64,000 nucleotides of DNA from Chaenocephalus aceratus (GCA_023974075.1 CM043793.1:8550788-8614787); one strand, 5' to 3'; counted from the first letter of the stretch, positions 10,446-25,700 are shown. Numbers and translations are program-made. Notes: generated by a model from the sequence alone, not told the origin.

Positions 10446-11665
10446 GAATGCTAAGAAACATAGCATAGTGTCATGTATGAAGCATAAGTGCAGATGTAAG
10501 AGCTCTTTTACACAGTTCTTACACAAGTCAATTGGAAACAAACATGCATAAGCTGGAGGTAAGCTTCAGCTGACAAAATCTGTAAGAGACAACCGTTATT
10601 TTTTTCAAATCCTCCGCCCATTTCAAATCAGAAGCTGCTTTTATCTGAAATAAAAGCCCCATTGTTTTAGAAATAACCACTAATGTTGTCCTTGTGAAGA
10701 GCATATTGACTGGGTTTGGGGTTAGCTAACGGTACATTAACAGAAAAGGGACTGCAGATGGAAATTAGCCTAAATCCTCTTCTTTGAGATAATAATTGAG
10801 TCGTGTGATCTGTGTATCAACAGAGGGAAGCTGTACAGAATACTTTAAAAAAAAAGTTTAGTAAGAGTTTACTGTTGTTGGAATGTATTTGTGGGAAAGG
10901 GGACGTGCATCACCAAGAACTGGTTAGCTGTTTTAGGTTGGATTTAACCTTTAAAGAAACACGTCACGGAAAGCACAGAAAAAGCAGCGAGGAGTTTGTT
11001 CCCTCGTTTGCAGTTTTGGCAGCATCCCCGAAGCGCCTCCTACGCACGGCGTCTGATTTAAGGAGCTTTTCCTGCACTTTGACAACTTTTCCAGATCTGG
11101 AAATCATCAAAACAAATATTATTTCAACACGTCTGGCAGGATAAATCAGCAGGACTTAGGCCAAGCATGGCACGTTTGGAACGGATGGATATGAAGGATG
11201 ACCCGCCATGTTGGAAGAACTGAACCACAGTTAGGGTCTTCTACCCGTGCAACAGTCGATCATCAGCTTGCTCCTAAAATAACAGATTTTTGTTTATTCC
11301 TTCATAGGTTTGTATCCCGAATTTCTCGACTGTAGTATTTCAGGAAACATAACTAATCATTTTGTTTGAAAAGGGTTTCACTCAGGCGTATGGAAGCCTA
11401 TTTTTGCCAGGAAAAGGAAGGAATTTAAAGAAATTAAAAACTGAAATGTATTTTGGGATGATTGTATAGTATTTATGTTCAACTGTGACAAAACAAGCTA
11501 ATTAAAGACTTTCACTTGTAATACAAATGTTACTGGGATGTTTTCGGTTTTTTACTCATATTTGTATCGAATGATTTATTGAGAAATGTTGGGAAAATAA
11601 ATTCAAATAACATTCATTAGTGTTATTAAACAAGTTTTTTTTGTTTCCCTAACCATTCCTCCATC
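10446..11665. other. intergenic sequence downstream of ralgds
   Basis: I see no gene, RNA or clear repeat. A 110-codon plus-strand frame at 10812-11144 has no recognisable domain. Confidence 0.45.
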
Positions 11666-12899
11666 TTTATTTTGTTGGTAGTGATGGTTTTCCATATTAA
11701 CTTATTTTTTGGAAAACAGCAAACTAATATCAATAACGTCTCCCCCCGCAGAGGACAAGAGATGTTTTGTGTCGTCTTCCAACATGGCGGCGGGCGGTCA
11801 GGAAGTAGAGAAATCCGTGAAGTGATGAGGATAACTAGCAGCACCATATGAGAGCAGAGATGCTAAAAATGTTGATATCGTGACAAAGTCTATTAACAAA
11901 AATGCTCATGGTCCGTTTCAAAGCACATACTGCACAGTTGGTGTTAATGGATATATACACTCGGTTGCTTTTCTGCTCACTTGTTCTTCCCTCGTTCGGG
12001 CTGGGGTCCCAGTCACTGCCACGTCCTTCGCTGTGTAGTGGTTACAACTCATTAATAATACAAATAAAAAGAAGCATGTTATTCATGACTGTGCCCACTG
12101 GATTTTCTTGACGCCAATGTTTCCATTTCCGACCTTTGAGTTTTAGTTTTTTTGTAACATGGCAGCTTTTTAGATTTGAAAAGAGTTCAGCTCCCCTGCA
12201 CTGGTGGTAAAACGCCAAAGGAAAATGTCCCAGCGTCCACAGAGCGTGAGGGGTTCAGTGCCCCGGTCCCAGAAACACTGTCGACATCAGGAACCTGGGG
12301 TAAAAGGCGGCGGTACACTCATGAGAAAAAGTTCCCTGACAAAATCGAAACACATTCGAAACGCTCAGCTGTACGTGGCAGCTTTGTGTTGTTCGTGTGT
12401 GTACTCCGTGACAGGGTGAGTGGCGTTCGGGGATCGAGGCTGCCGAGGAACTCTGGGGTTTTGAAATTATTTTAACGAAGGTGATTAAAAACTCAAGCAA
12501 GAGGCTTGAACGAAAACCTTTAAGAGCTGAGCGTTAAGATGTAAACACACTGAAAAAACAGGAAATGGATCCGCTTCTTCACAAGCAACGGGACATTTCC
12601 CCCGAGTGTTCGTCTGGTCCCTCCGCCGAGCATTCACCGACACTTTTTCCACAAACGTGTCCTTTTTGTGAAAAACAGCATGGACGTTTCCACGCGCCTT
12701 ATAAAGCCCTGAAGGGTCCTGATGATGCGACAGCTGTTCCTAAGTGCTTCCTCTGCTTTCTGCTCATCCACAGAAAGGTTGGTCATTCATCTACTTTTGC
12801 CTCCGACAGAACACAAATGTTTCTTCTGAGGAGTGGGAGACCAGAGAGAGGGTTAAAGGGGTTGGTGGAGGGGAGGCAGGAGGTGGCGCGTTTCTCCCT
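11666..12899 (-). other. ralgds: probable ralgds 3' UTR with candidate poly(A) signal
   Basis: The first AATAAA I find downstream of the stop on the minus strand is at 11671-11666, about 1.2 kb beyond it, with a T-rich/GT stretch shortly after. No open frame here matches a known protein. A more distal alternative is the AATAAA at 7723-7718; I cannot tell which is used. Confidence 0.35.
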
Positions 12900-13075
12900 T
12901 CAGAAAATCCCTTTAGCTATTTTCAGTCCCTTCTGTTTCATGCGAGGCAGCGTGGAGCTGGCCACGTTCTTGGTCCTCATCGGCCGGGCCAGGCCGCGCT
13001 TCTTCAGCACAAAGTCGTAGTTGGCAGTGGAGTTCATGGCGTAGAAAACGTTGGCGTTGTCCGGGATCCGGAGCT
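12900..13075 (-). CDS. ralgds: ralgds coding exon 17 (end of RA domain, stop codon)
   Basis: It reads [20 protein letters not shown], finishing the RA fold, then a basic tail ending [10 protein letters not shown] before TGA at 12900-12902. The tail between the RA domain and the end is shorter than in mammals. Acceptor TTCTGCAG. Confidence 0.95.
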
Positions 13076-16000
13076 CTGCAGAATGAGAAGGAGCAAGATG
13101 AAGTCACGCAAGATCCATCGTGTTGAAGAGAAGTGACAGTTCAATACAACAAAAGTACATGGTTGTGATTATTGGCTCATGACATTCGTATAAATGTAGA
13201 ACCACAAAGATGATTTAGTTTAAAGAGGCCCTATTATGCTTTTTGGGGATTTCCCTTTTCTGTATTGCATTAAATAGGTTTAGATCATAGGTAGGATCTT
13301 CTCTCCCACATACTAAATCACCAAAAGATTAATAGATAAACAATGCATTTCACTATCTATCACATCATATATAATTGATATCATGATATATAATCCATCT
13401 AACTGCAAAACACTGCATACTTGATATGTACGGGTTATATAGTTCCTATTTTTCAATCATGGTCTGACCATTTTCATTGTTCACAGTTGATTTTCTCTGC
13501 ATAACATACTAGTCCGTTATAATGTTTTAATATATATTTTGTAAATATTTAATTGAATTGTCTTTTTGGAGATCGGAACATCATGTTTTAACTACAGATT
13601 GTACGGTGTATGATTGTGTAAGTGAGAAAAATAAAAGTGAATTGATACAAAAAAAGGACTTGGTATGCTCATTTTCAGGTTTCATATTAGTGTTTAGTTT
13701 CTCTACGGCTACATGTTTACATGCTTTAATGTTCAAAAAGCTCTATTGGTGTAAATGTGCTTTTATGTCTTTCCCGTTTCCCACTAGGACAGAGCTTCCG
13801 GATCTGGACCGAACTGCAAATCAACCCGGACCGAACCCTGTGTCCCATTATAAAAAAATAAAGACTTTCTGATTCTGATGTAAATTAATGTATATTTTCT
13901 TGTGTTACGCGTTGTGAGAATGAACGTGCATATATATACACTTGTGTGCGCGAGCGTGACACGCATTGCAGACCGCAAGTTTACCTTGACTTTCTAATGC
14001 CTTTTTTGCCGAGGTTCAAGGCATTGACTACAGACAAACAGCGCCATTTCTCCCACTAGTTCAAGCCAAGTATGTATGTATTGAATGTGTGTGTGTATAC
14101 AGGGGCGCCGTTTGCCGACAGGCAAGGCAGGCAAGTGCTTGGACCAGAAGGGGGCCCCCAAAGAAGGTAGATTAAGAAGGTCCACAGCAACGACAACATG
14201 AAACACCCTTTAATTTACTGCAACGACATGTCGGGAAACCCCCTCAAGAGGGCCCCATGCATAGCGCGCCTTAAGAAACTGCTTCTTAATTTCAGTTTCG
14301 TTCCGCTCCGTGGGACTTTACTGGCATTTATCCGGACCAGTGACCTTGTATAAAATTCACAAGTGGACCTTTAATAAAAAAGTTTGAGTACCCCTGCAAT
14401 AGGATATTAAGTAACAGTACACAAACTGCAATGTGGCATAGTGGGAGAAAGAACTATGTTAATACAATAATTGCAGATGGTTTAGAAAAAAACAGTCCAA
14501 AGTTAGGTTATTATCAAATGTAGTTAGCTGTGGTTTGCAGATCTTGAGTCAGAATGTGTGTGTCTTAAGTTTCCACCTTTGTCCTCAGAGATTTTCTGCA
14601 TCAGCTCGTACTCCTCGGTCTTCTCCCGCTCCAGGTTGTGTTTGATCATCGCCTTCCTGATGACGGCTGGAGTCTTGTCCTGACTCGTCACCTGAACCAG
14701 AGGGACACACATCAGAGCCTGGTGTCTCTGTCGGAGCCAACCTGCCTGTCGCCTCAACCGTTTCAGATAAACATCACTTTTAGTTCTATAGTTCCCGGCT
14801 TGAGTCAGTGAAGAGGGTTAGGGTTCGTCACAACAAATAGGTATACATATGTTTAGAGATATATACTTTAATTTTCCCCCTTGATATGATTTTTTTAAAT
14901 AATTAATAATTTATTAGTTTAATAATTATTTAGATTTGTGTAGTATTTATATATATATGCTCTTCTTTTTTTATATCCCCCTTTATGTGTGTATTCGCAC
15001 ATTTTTGGTTTAATCACTTTTACATTTTTTAATTGTTAATTTATATGTTGTCATTTGTTTTATAATTATCCCCCTTAATATTATTCATTTTTTATAAATT
15101 TGCAATTTATTTGTTTTATAATTCCTTACATTTTATTTATTATGTATGCATATACATGTTTTACATTTTTTTTTTTATTATCCCCATCTATTTTATTATT
15201 TTTAGAAATGCTAAATGAATTAGTTTAATTATTATATTAATTTAAAATTATTTAGACAAAATGTTTATGAATTCGAAGCATATAATAAGGCACGTTTCTT
15301 TTCTGTTCGTTTAAACTGTATTGAGGATTTTATGAATCCTGCAAAATACAGGGAATAAATATAACATAAATAAAACATTGAATACATTTGTGGTATAGAG
15401 ACATTGCAAAATGAGTAGACTATAATGCAAACAGGATTTTAGGAATATATGCTACTATTAAAAAGGGATGAATAAAGAGGTATCAAAAGGTTATAAAAGC
15501 ATCTGAGTTTTGCTAAGCACATGTTATCCTGTATTATAGTTGTATTTAACACGAATACTCTGGAACTAATTCTATATAAAGCAAGGCAGATCACTCAGAG
15601 ACCGTGATGTTATGCATATTGAGGTACTTTCTACAACAAGAACACTTTGCACGTTTCCTCACCAGGATGCTCTTGTACATGTTGCCGTTCTCCACGTCCA
15701 GGCTGACCCGGATGATGCAGCAGTCATCCACCTGCTGGTTGTACAGCGGCAGCGACAGGGTGGAGTAGTTGGACACTGCCGACACCGAGCGTTTGTGTGA
15801 GCGGGAGGCGGACAGCGGGGTGGAGGAGGAGACGGAGGAGGAGGAGGCGCTGCTGGAGCCCGAGGCCGAGCCGGAGCTGTTCCCAGAGGTGTCCAGGGAG
15901 GAGAGGGACGTGCACTCCCAGAACTGAGAGGAGAGCAGAGGAGGGGTGAGGGCAGAACATCGCTGGACACACAGGAGGCTGGCGCTGTTCTAATCATGCG

Positions 16001-19000
16001 TAGAGGGGTGCAGTGAGGGGGGATTTGTGTATGCCGACCAGCACGTTAGCATCGCAAGGGCCCCGTCAAAAGTAATGGGATTTTTACATTGGATTTCTGA
16101 ATATTGGTCAAAATAAACTCTGTGGCAAACACAGATTTGTGGCAAACACAGATTTGTGATACTTAACATTTTTGTTCAGCAGCATAATCTGTACATATTA
16201 AGAACACTTTATGATTTTTGAAGAGTAAATGAAATCAGCAGAAGTAAAAAGCTAACATTAGGCTATAAACAAACGACAGCACGGTTGCATGGCTGTGCAT
16301 CACCACCGCTAAGCTAAAGGCGGCTAATGCTCAGCGAGACTACGTCTATTCGTCTCTTTTAGTCATTTGTTAGCAACTCCTGTTTTTATGACACATAGAA
16401 GTATAACAACTTTAAAATCTCTTCAGCTTGTGTTAAACATAGATTTGATTTCTGGCTTCTAACCAAAACATGTTCGGAGGAACTACGAGAAAAGGAACCG
16501 GAAGTGGTGAAATGCCAAAAGTCATTTCCAGGTTTTGGGATATATGTAATGCACCCAGGCCTCCGGGAAGTGTGCTGGATGCTGGAATTTTCCTGGTGGC
16601 CAAACAGTTGCTAGGGTTAGGGTACTTTTTCCCATTGACTAACATTGGGAATGAGTTGCTGCTAATCAGAGGATATTTTTTTTAAACCAATAAACAACGC
16701 AGCACGAAAAAGTGTATAGCCCATAATTAAATTATTAAGGTGAGTTAAAAGCTAATTTTTCCACTCCGTTCATCTGACCGAGCCTAGATTGGCCATGAGG
16801 GCTTTTCGTTTGGAGGAGGGTTTAAGCAAAATGAGGTGCTCTATGGACCCAGATACGGGTACTTTTGCTCTTGAGAGTCAGGTCATTTTGACTTCATGGG
16901 CCACTGAGCAATTTGCATAGGAATGAAAGGGGTCATGCCTCCAACGCTGGATCCAGTTCTCTTCATACATCCATGACTGCACCACTCTATTCCTCTTCAT
17001 TTAACTACTACTCCATCCATTTTACATATCAAGATTTGCACACTTGTCTCTAAGAGTGCTGCTCAGCCTCAGATGTGGGATTAACAGTTTTAACCTTTAA
17101 CCACGTGACTTCGCCCCTCTCACTTTTACAACCCACAAAAGATAAAACCACTCCATCTTCCATAATATGAAAGCCTGACACAGCTGATTGACTAAATGGT
17201 ACATTTACATTTATATACAGTTTTTCCTGTCTTTGCGACTCTTCAAAGAGCTTTTACAAGTCGGCATTTATTGTGGATTATACAGTAAATGTCTTACTAC
17301 TGTTATCACTGGCTGCTACTTTATATGTCAGTCTAGTCTTTTAGAATGTCTTTTCTGCACTGTCCCCTTTGCTCTAACATTGTAAATGTCCCCGCTGTGG
17401 GACACATTAAAAAGGTTTCTAATTTTTAGGGAGACTAACATTCCCACACATTCACTCAAGGCTGGCAATCCCACATTTGGGGTTAAATATCTTGCCCAAG
17501 GACACGTCGACTACATGTTGCCTGCAGGAGCTGGGATTGAACCACCAACCTACCGATTGGAGGTCATCCTCTGTCTCCTGAGCCACAGCGGCGATGGTGT
17601 TTGAATGATTATCTATGCTTTCTTATACTGTGACAAAAGTTCGGATGAATCACTATTTTGATGCTAATTTAGCTGCAGGCGAGTTAGCTAGCTTGCTAAT
17701 TCCACTTTATAAGAATGATATTAATAACAGTAATACCTTCAAACAGTTGCACTTATCCAACAAAGTGCTTCACATTAAAACAAAAAACAGCAATAACAAA
17801 ATAAAAGTACTAAAAGATCAACATACTAATTCCTTCCTGATGACGGATGGAGTCTTGTCCTGACTCGTCACCTGAATCAAAGGGACACACATCAGAGCCT
17901 CGTATGCATGGAGTCAAACTAGCTGAAGAAATTACAATAACGGTGTTTAAATGTAAATAGTAACGTTGTCTCTCTCTTAAAATGATCTTTAATCACTTTT
18001 TCTGCTGTGAAAAATGGTGTTTTCTGAAATAAGGTGATCTCCTAGAAGCTATACATGTTTATTCATTAGTTCATGATTTAAAAAATACATGTTACAAAGT
18101 GCTTTACATGAAAACACAAAACAGCCAAGAACTAAAAGATACAGACAAATAAGGGGGCTGTACACATGAGGGTTTCTTTACCACGTCGGCCGGGCTCTGG
18201 ATGTCTACTCTTGTGCTGAACTTTTTCAAGGTGTTGTTTTTTAAAGTTATATTAAAATATCGTCCATGGCACGTTAGCGTTACCCTAAAAACCGCTGTTT
18301 CTGCCTCTGCTACGCTACACTCTGAGTGGGTTGCGTGTGTGTGTGTGTGCCGGACACCAGCACCAGAGCCGATGATATTGATGACCTTGTGATATTTTAG
18401 CAGCGGTGCTCATAAAATGAATATGGTGACTTAAAGTCAGTGTTACGATGGACCTGCACTGAAATTAATGATGATCTTCTCCATATTTGCCGTACAGTAG
18501 TCTTTACGGAAATACAGACATCTCTTGCTGCGATTGGATGTTCTTCATCACATGAAAAAAGTTGAACTATTCAATCCTGGTAGCGCCATGGTTACGCATG
18601 CTCGTGCATTGGAAAAAAGAGCACTGGTGCACAGAGGCGGTGTTGCTCTCATGTTTGAGCACGACTGCAAAATGCGCTCATGTGTACGGCCCCTGAGACA
18701 GTAAGACCCATTAGAAAGAATGCAAAGAATCAGGTGACAATCAGGAGGGCAAGCAGTGGGATACAAGTATGTTTTGAGCCTAGATTTAAAGAAGCCACTG
18801 ATGTATATGCCCTGACGGTTATTCTTAGGAGGCCCCTGCCCGAGGAACTCAAAGAGCAAGCAGTGTAAGATAAAGGATCTGAGACATACTGAGGAGTCAG
18901 ACTATTCAGTGCCTTCCAAGTCATTTAGATAGTTGGATTCTAGCTTAAATGCTACACCGGGGGTAACAGCGTCAAGGTCTTTCTCATATGGAAGTGGGCG

Positions 19001-22000
19001 TGGTTTTATCTAAAGCTGATTGGAAAAGCGATAGGCGCTCCCAGGTCTGATGAAGGGCTGTGAGATTGAGCAGCATTATGGCAAATATAGTGTTTGTTTT
19101 TTTAGCTTACTACTAGGAAACTAGCCTGACTCTATTGCTTAATTTTCTTTGAATCTTTATCTAATAACTATATATCTTCACTAGACTGCTGCGGTACCAC
19201 TTTATAGGCGAGTCCTTTAGGATGTAAACATGTCTAGACTACAGATTTCCCACAGCCTCAAGGTGATGTCTCTAAATGACTGATTATGTCAGACAAAACC
19301 TAAAGAAATTAAATTTGGATGTTAACTATAACTACCAAATGTCTCTATACTTCCACCTGCCAACACGCCTGATCTGATTTGAAGTATAAAAGTACAAATA
19401 GAAAAGTCAAACTTGTTACCGTTGACGTGTCTGCTGCCAGAGCTTCCCTCCCTAAAGCAGAGACGGTAAGTTTCACAGAGGGAGTCGACGTCTACAGAGA
19501 AAGAGACAGAGATATTTTACTTTTTGTACACAAAACAAAATAAAGGTCTCTTGCGCTGGTCTTTGCTCCTCACCTTTCTCTCGTGTCCCTCCGGAGAATC
19601 TGACAGGAAGCTGGGGTTCACGTCCTCCAGGTCCGAACCACTGGAGCTGACCGAGGTGACGCTGAGAGCGTCCCCGCTGTCCCCCCCGCCCCCCCCGCCT
19701 CCTTGGTACGGTCTGTAGTGCGAGTGGTCGAAGGACTTGGAATGAGAGCCGGGGGGGCCGCTGCAGCCGGCCTCCGTCAACTGCCGGCTGGAACAGAAAT
19801 AATGAGGGGACACTTTAAGTAGGACTTACTTCACCATCAGCAGCACTTTCATACTGTGCAGCTCAACTGCTTTTTTGTTTCAATATTTAATCTCTTTTTT
19901 TATATATCTTGTAATGGACATTTACTTTAACTTCTAATATTTATAGAAATATTTCATTCTATTTGTTATTTTATTGTTAATTGTATTTTAACTTATCTTT
20001 GTATTCATCCTTTTATTCCACATTCTTTCTTTAAATTCGAATGTAAACAAATATCTGTATTCCTTTCTTATTTTTTTGTAATTTATTGGAGAACATTCAA
20101 CTTTAACTTCTTATGTCTACGTAAAAATATTCTTTCTATTTTTATTTATTTTTGATTTCACATTCTTACTTAAACTTTTTATTTAAATAAACATTTAATT
20201 GTATTTGTATCTTTTATTGGACATTAGAAATGGACATATTAATATCTTTATTTTTGTATTTCCCTTTTTATAACTTCTAATGTTTATATACATTTATATT
20301 TTATATTTTCTAAGCTCCTTATGTTTATATAATTATCCCAATTTAATTTAATCTTATCTTTCAAATGCACATTCTTACTTTAACCTATTTGGTTTATATA
20401 CATATGTTATTCAATTTTTATCTTTTATTGGACACTTTACTTTGACTTATTAGGTTCATATAAATATTTTTTTCCAATTTCTTTTATGTCTTTAATTTCA
20501 TTCTAAAAATGGAGCCATTGTTACAAAACCAAATATCTCAGATTTGAATGATTTCTGATGATTGTCATAATTAAGAAGGAGGAAGATGATTTGTATTTGC
20601 TGCTATGACGCTGCTATGCCGCATGTGGACTCCGCTTATGGATAATGAAAATAAGCGTCGGCCCCTCAGTTCCGATGAGCTCCGTCACTCACTCGCTCCA
20701 GCGCTTCATGATTCCTCCGTTCTTCTTGGCTCTGAGCGTGTTGCTGGCCGACTCCGACAGCGGCTCGATCTCACAGGACAGATTGTAGCTGCGGGGACAG
20801 GAAGTCAGGACGATGAGGACATGAATCTGAACTCATCTCAAGGACAACACTTGAATCCTTCAACACCTCACGTAGTAAAACTTGATCCAGTCCTGATTTG
20901 ACTTGATCCCACAGACTAACCTCTCTGCCTCGCTGAGTTTCTCCACGCCTGCGAACCACTCCCTGAAGTGGCTGTCCTGAGTGAAACTGTAGTTGTTGGA
21001 CGCTAACTGGAGCAGCTTGATCTGAGCGATCACCTCAAACTCCTGCAAAACAACCAGAAGAGAGCAAGGGGGGGTTAAGAACCAGTTAGTGTGATCTGAA
21101 CTAGGAGCCACTTTGTTTCTTCTGTTCTTTTAGGTAAGTTCGACCCACCTTTCTTCTCTTCTCAAAGTTGATCAGACCACCCTGAAATAAAAAACATGAA
21201 AAATGGGATGTTAAAAAAATGTGAACATGCCAAAGAGGAAGTAAGGGCCTGTGTCCACGTAGCGCCTTCTTCTGAGCGCCAGCATCTTTTAAAAATGGTT
21301 TAGCATGAGGAGAGAGTGCTTGCCGTTGAATGCGGCTGCATAATGAAAAAGCAACCCAGCGTCTTTTCTCGGTTCTTTTGTGCTTTCCCCCCGAAGGATT
21401 CTAGTTGAAAATATTTCAACCTTTCAGAAAAATGGCGATGACTGTAGAAATTGGAGAGGAAGCTTGTTTTTGTCGTGTCTTTCAGACTGAAACTGTCAAA
21501 ACAATGACCAAAAAGCTTCTTTAAGCAGATCGTCGGACAGACTCTGAAAGCCGCTGCTAGTTTAGCTCGCTTTTGTCGCCGTGCACGAATCGTCTTCCTT
21601 GCTCAATGGCTGTCAGACTGAGTTGTGAAGCTAATTTATACAAAGTCTGAGAAAACATACATCTCAACTTATCGTGGCTTGTTTGCAAGAAGACAATAAA
21701 CCATCCTTTAAAATGCTTGTTTTCAGAATGGAGCTTGGTTTAGGGCTTTGCTAACACAAAGCACACATACGACCTGAGGGGGGATGCTAGCTTGTCTTAC
21801 ACAGTGTTGGGTCAGTTACTCTAAACAAGAAATGCATTCCACATTACTAGTAACTTTAAAAACAAAAGTAATGCCTTACAATACTCAACTACTCACTGCT
21901 GAAAGGACTTACTTACACTAATAGTTAGATTACTTTTGGATTACTCTTTAACATCACCTGAGATGCACCACAAATCAAATGAAAAATAACAATATACATT

Positions 22001-22744
22001 TAAACCTAATTTATGCCTTGATCAGCACAGATCCAGAGAATGGGTCGTAACGGGCAACATTTCCTTCTCGATGTATGCCGCAACAAGCCTGTTTATCTCT
22101 GCTATGCGACTCAAATGTAATCCGATTACAGTAACGCTCTACAAAGTAATGCATTACCCCCAACACTGGTGGTCTTGTGACGCTGTGTGGACACAAGGCC
22201 TTAATACAAATATATAAGAGTAAAGTCCCATGTCAGATGTCTGACCTCGGTGTAATCCTTCATGGCAGTGTCCATCATCACCAGGTCCGTCAGGAAGGTC
22301 CCCAGGTAAGGAATGGTGCCCTGCATCACTCCCTGCTCACACAGCAGGACAGAGGGCAGTCAGCAGAGGTAGGAAACATGGAGGCTGAGACACTTGGATG
22401 TAGAGGTTAACATTTGTTCATGGCAGAGAGGCACAAAAGTGCATGAGATAAAAGACATATTTAGCACTTTTCAAAAACTTGTTCGATGCAGTTACTACGA
22501 CAACCTTTTTTTAATATTCGTTTTTTTGCACACACAAAAGATTGCATAACATCCAGATACTGGTATCCTTTCGAGACTTGCCAGGAGAGTTCAAGAGGTC
22601 GTGAACCGATACAACAGACCTCCTCTAAACTAAACTAAAGACATTAACATAAAAAAGGGGGAAAAAATACAAGAAGCACAAAAAAAGAGCATAAAACAAG
22701 CCACGAAGTAGACAACATCCAATACAAACAAAGACATCTATATT

Positions 22745-22782
<38 letters not shown>

Positions 22783-25700
22783 ATAATAACAAATTATATT
22801 TCTATAGCGCTTTTCTTGAACCCAAAGACGCTTATATATGTCAAGTTGTTAAGGATAAAGAGCTCTTGATAACTTGATGTTCCGTATCTGAACACATGAG
22901 TATAATTTGTCGTGAGTTTCAGATTCTCCTGGACCATTTCATCACTACGTTGTGATGGATGTCATCGGTATCTTTAATTGGTCCATATTTTGCAGGTCAA
23001 ACTAAAGTGGCTGATTAGCTACGATCAGTATCTTGATAAGTGATGGATTTCCTCACTGTTACAGTTCAGTTCTCTGTATTTACTCCAAGAGTGCAGTGAC
23101 TTCCCTTGCCATTGGAGGGGGCTGTTTGCACACAATGGATGAATGTGTGAGAACAACCACACATAGCAGAGGCTTAACTTTATTTAAAAAAAGATAAATA
23201 TACTTCTGAAGTTTCATGGACTCACCAGTTCTCTCTGCTGCTGCTGTCTCCTCTGAGCTCGTTTGGGGTTAGTTTCCAAAGTGGCAAACTTTGAAGTGCC
23301 CTCCTGCAAAATAACAACAGAGTATGTTAATGTTATGTGAATTTCACAAAGAAAGAAACCATTCTGTGCTATTCTTCAAATCCTGTTACACATTTCACAT
23401 ACTGGGCTTTATTGTCTTCCATCAACAACAACAAATGAACATTGATAAAGAGCCAACACCAATCTGTTCTTGTTATTTTTCAGGCGATAACCCACTCGTC
23501 CCTCTGCAGCAGGGTCTATGCAGGAACCCTGAAGTAACACCTTTTAAGACCCTTCCCACACATTTTAAGACCTCATCGCCACTTCGAGTTCTAACTGGTT
23601 ACCTTGGCGACACACTTGACCTCACATTGACTATATACAGTATTGATTGTCCTTCCTCCTTATCTTCCAACCATTTGGACGCAGACTTGCATTTCCCCAT
23701 AACGATGTTGTAACCGGCGAACGGACCTTCGCACGCGATCAAGCAGTGAGCGTGCGATGTCTTGTTCAGATGACGTCACACCCAACTGGATGCCATAAAT
23801 AAACTACAGAATCACACTACACACCTACGCCATGACTACATTCAGGCAGACTGTAGAACACAACCTCTTTGGACCATTTATATACTTACTGAAAACAAGC
23901 TACACAATGTAACACCTTGGAAAATGCCGTTTAATACTTTTTAATAGCCTTCATTTTCACTAAATTGATTGATCAACTTGTAACACTTTTTAAGACCCCG
24001 CGGACCCCCTGCTCTATGAACTGGAGTGCAGCTGAACAGTTTACGCTTTTCAACAACTTTTGTGTCTAATTTAACTTGAAAAAAATACATCTCAATTCTG
24101 GGCTGAATCAAAGTGAAGAACTCTGCCACACACAGCCGTGTTTAAAGCTGGCTTGTACTGTATATTTCTGATGTTTCCAAAACACATATGAACTAAATGA
24201 ATTTCAAGTATTTTTAAGACACACAGTGTGATATTATCCGACAATAACAAATATTATATAACCATTATGCGAATGCTTAAAAGGGGAAGCCAGCAATGTA
24301 GCAAAGCACTTTGATTTGAGATCTAATTCAAAATCGATGTAAATACTTACTTTAATCACTGAGTAAAGTCTGCAAGGCTTTGCCAAATCATTAGGCTTAT
24401 TTTTACAAGATTTTGCAACCGCTAAATATATTTGTTTTCAAACTCGTTTCACTGTTTTAACATGAATAGAGGTCAGGCCCTTGAGGTCATCCAGTGGGAA
24501 CCTCCCTTCATGGATTTTTTGTGGATATCTGCTTGATATACTTCCAAAAGCTTCCAAAAAGAGACCCTTAACCTACGTTTTAAATGAAATTAAATGTGCA
24601 ATATGGCAGGGGCACCAAAGAAGAAAGACGATCCTATAATTACAAAGCATAAAGATGAATGACCACATTTTCTTGAAACGTGTTCTCTTTGTAGGAGCAA
24701 CAAGTGGGGGGAAATGCACCCCCCGTCACCTTCCTCAGAATGATGTAACGCTGCTGCAGCCTTCTGTGAGTGGAGCTGAGCGATCCCAGTGAACGCAGCC
24801 TGGCCTGAGCAGATCGAGCGAGAGAGAGAGAGTCGACGCCCCGAGGTGCTCTCACACCGGCGTCAGATCAGAGCTTTATTTACACATGCCAAAGGTTTCC
24901 ATCTCCTCTTGACGTCACTGGGGATTCCCTCACTGTTCCACAGCAAACTACGATATGTGGTAGTAACATATAAACATGTCTTGTGCCATTCTTTTTTATA
25001 TTGTACACTTGAATAATAACTAGAGAGCAAAGTCTTGTTTCTAATAAAAAAGTCAATTGAATAAAATAGCGGTTTAAAGGGGCCCTACTCTGCTCATCTT
25101 CAGGTGTATATCAGTATGTAGTGTCTCTACTGGGACATGTCTCCATGCTTTGATGTTCAAAAAGCTCTTTATTGTTCTCATACTGCCTGCTGCAGCACCT
25201 CCTTTCACCCTCTGTCTGAAACCAGAGCCCAGTCTGCTCTGATTGGTTAGCTGGTCGGCTGTGTTGTGATTGGTCAACCGCTTAGAGATGTCCCGCCCCT
25301 TAGCCTAACCGTACAATATGTTTGAACGCTAGCCAATAGAAGCGCAAGTGTTACACAGTGATGCCACTATGTTCAGGAAGTAAACAAAGGAGTCCAATGG
25401 AGGGAGGGGACACTACAAAGCATAATAGAGCGCTTTTAATGATGATTATACCAAGGTAATGATACTGGCATAGTTGGAAAGTGTAAGGTACACCCAGCCG
25501 AAGATATATGAATCAGTGAGTCATGTCTCTGAGAAGAAGAGGTACACATTTAAACGGCAATTTAATCTGATAAATAAAATGTTCTTAAATGATTATAAAA
25601 GTGTTTTGTCAGTACTCAAATGTCGCTTCTTAAGACCACATGAGAATATGGAAGGTTTACATTTGCTGTGGCATTGCCTCTGGGTCACATCGCTCGGCTC

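Noticed and set aside
12565..13020. 151-codon plus-strand frame
   Set aside because: It overlaps ralgds exon 17 and the 3' UTR on the other strand and has no protein-like features.
15659..15997. 112-codon minus-strand frame rich in Pro/Arg
   Set aside because: It is an alternative-frame shadow of the GC-rich ralgds exon 15.
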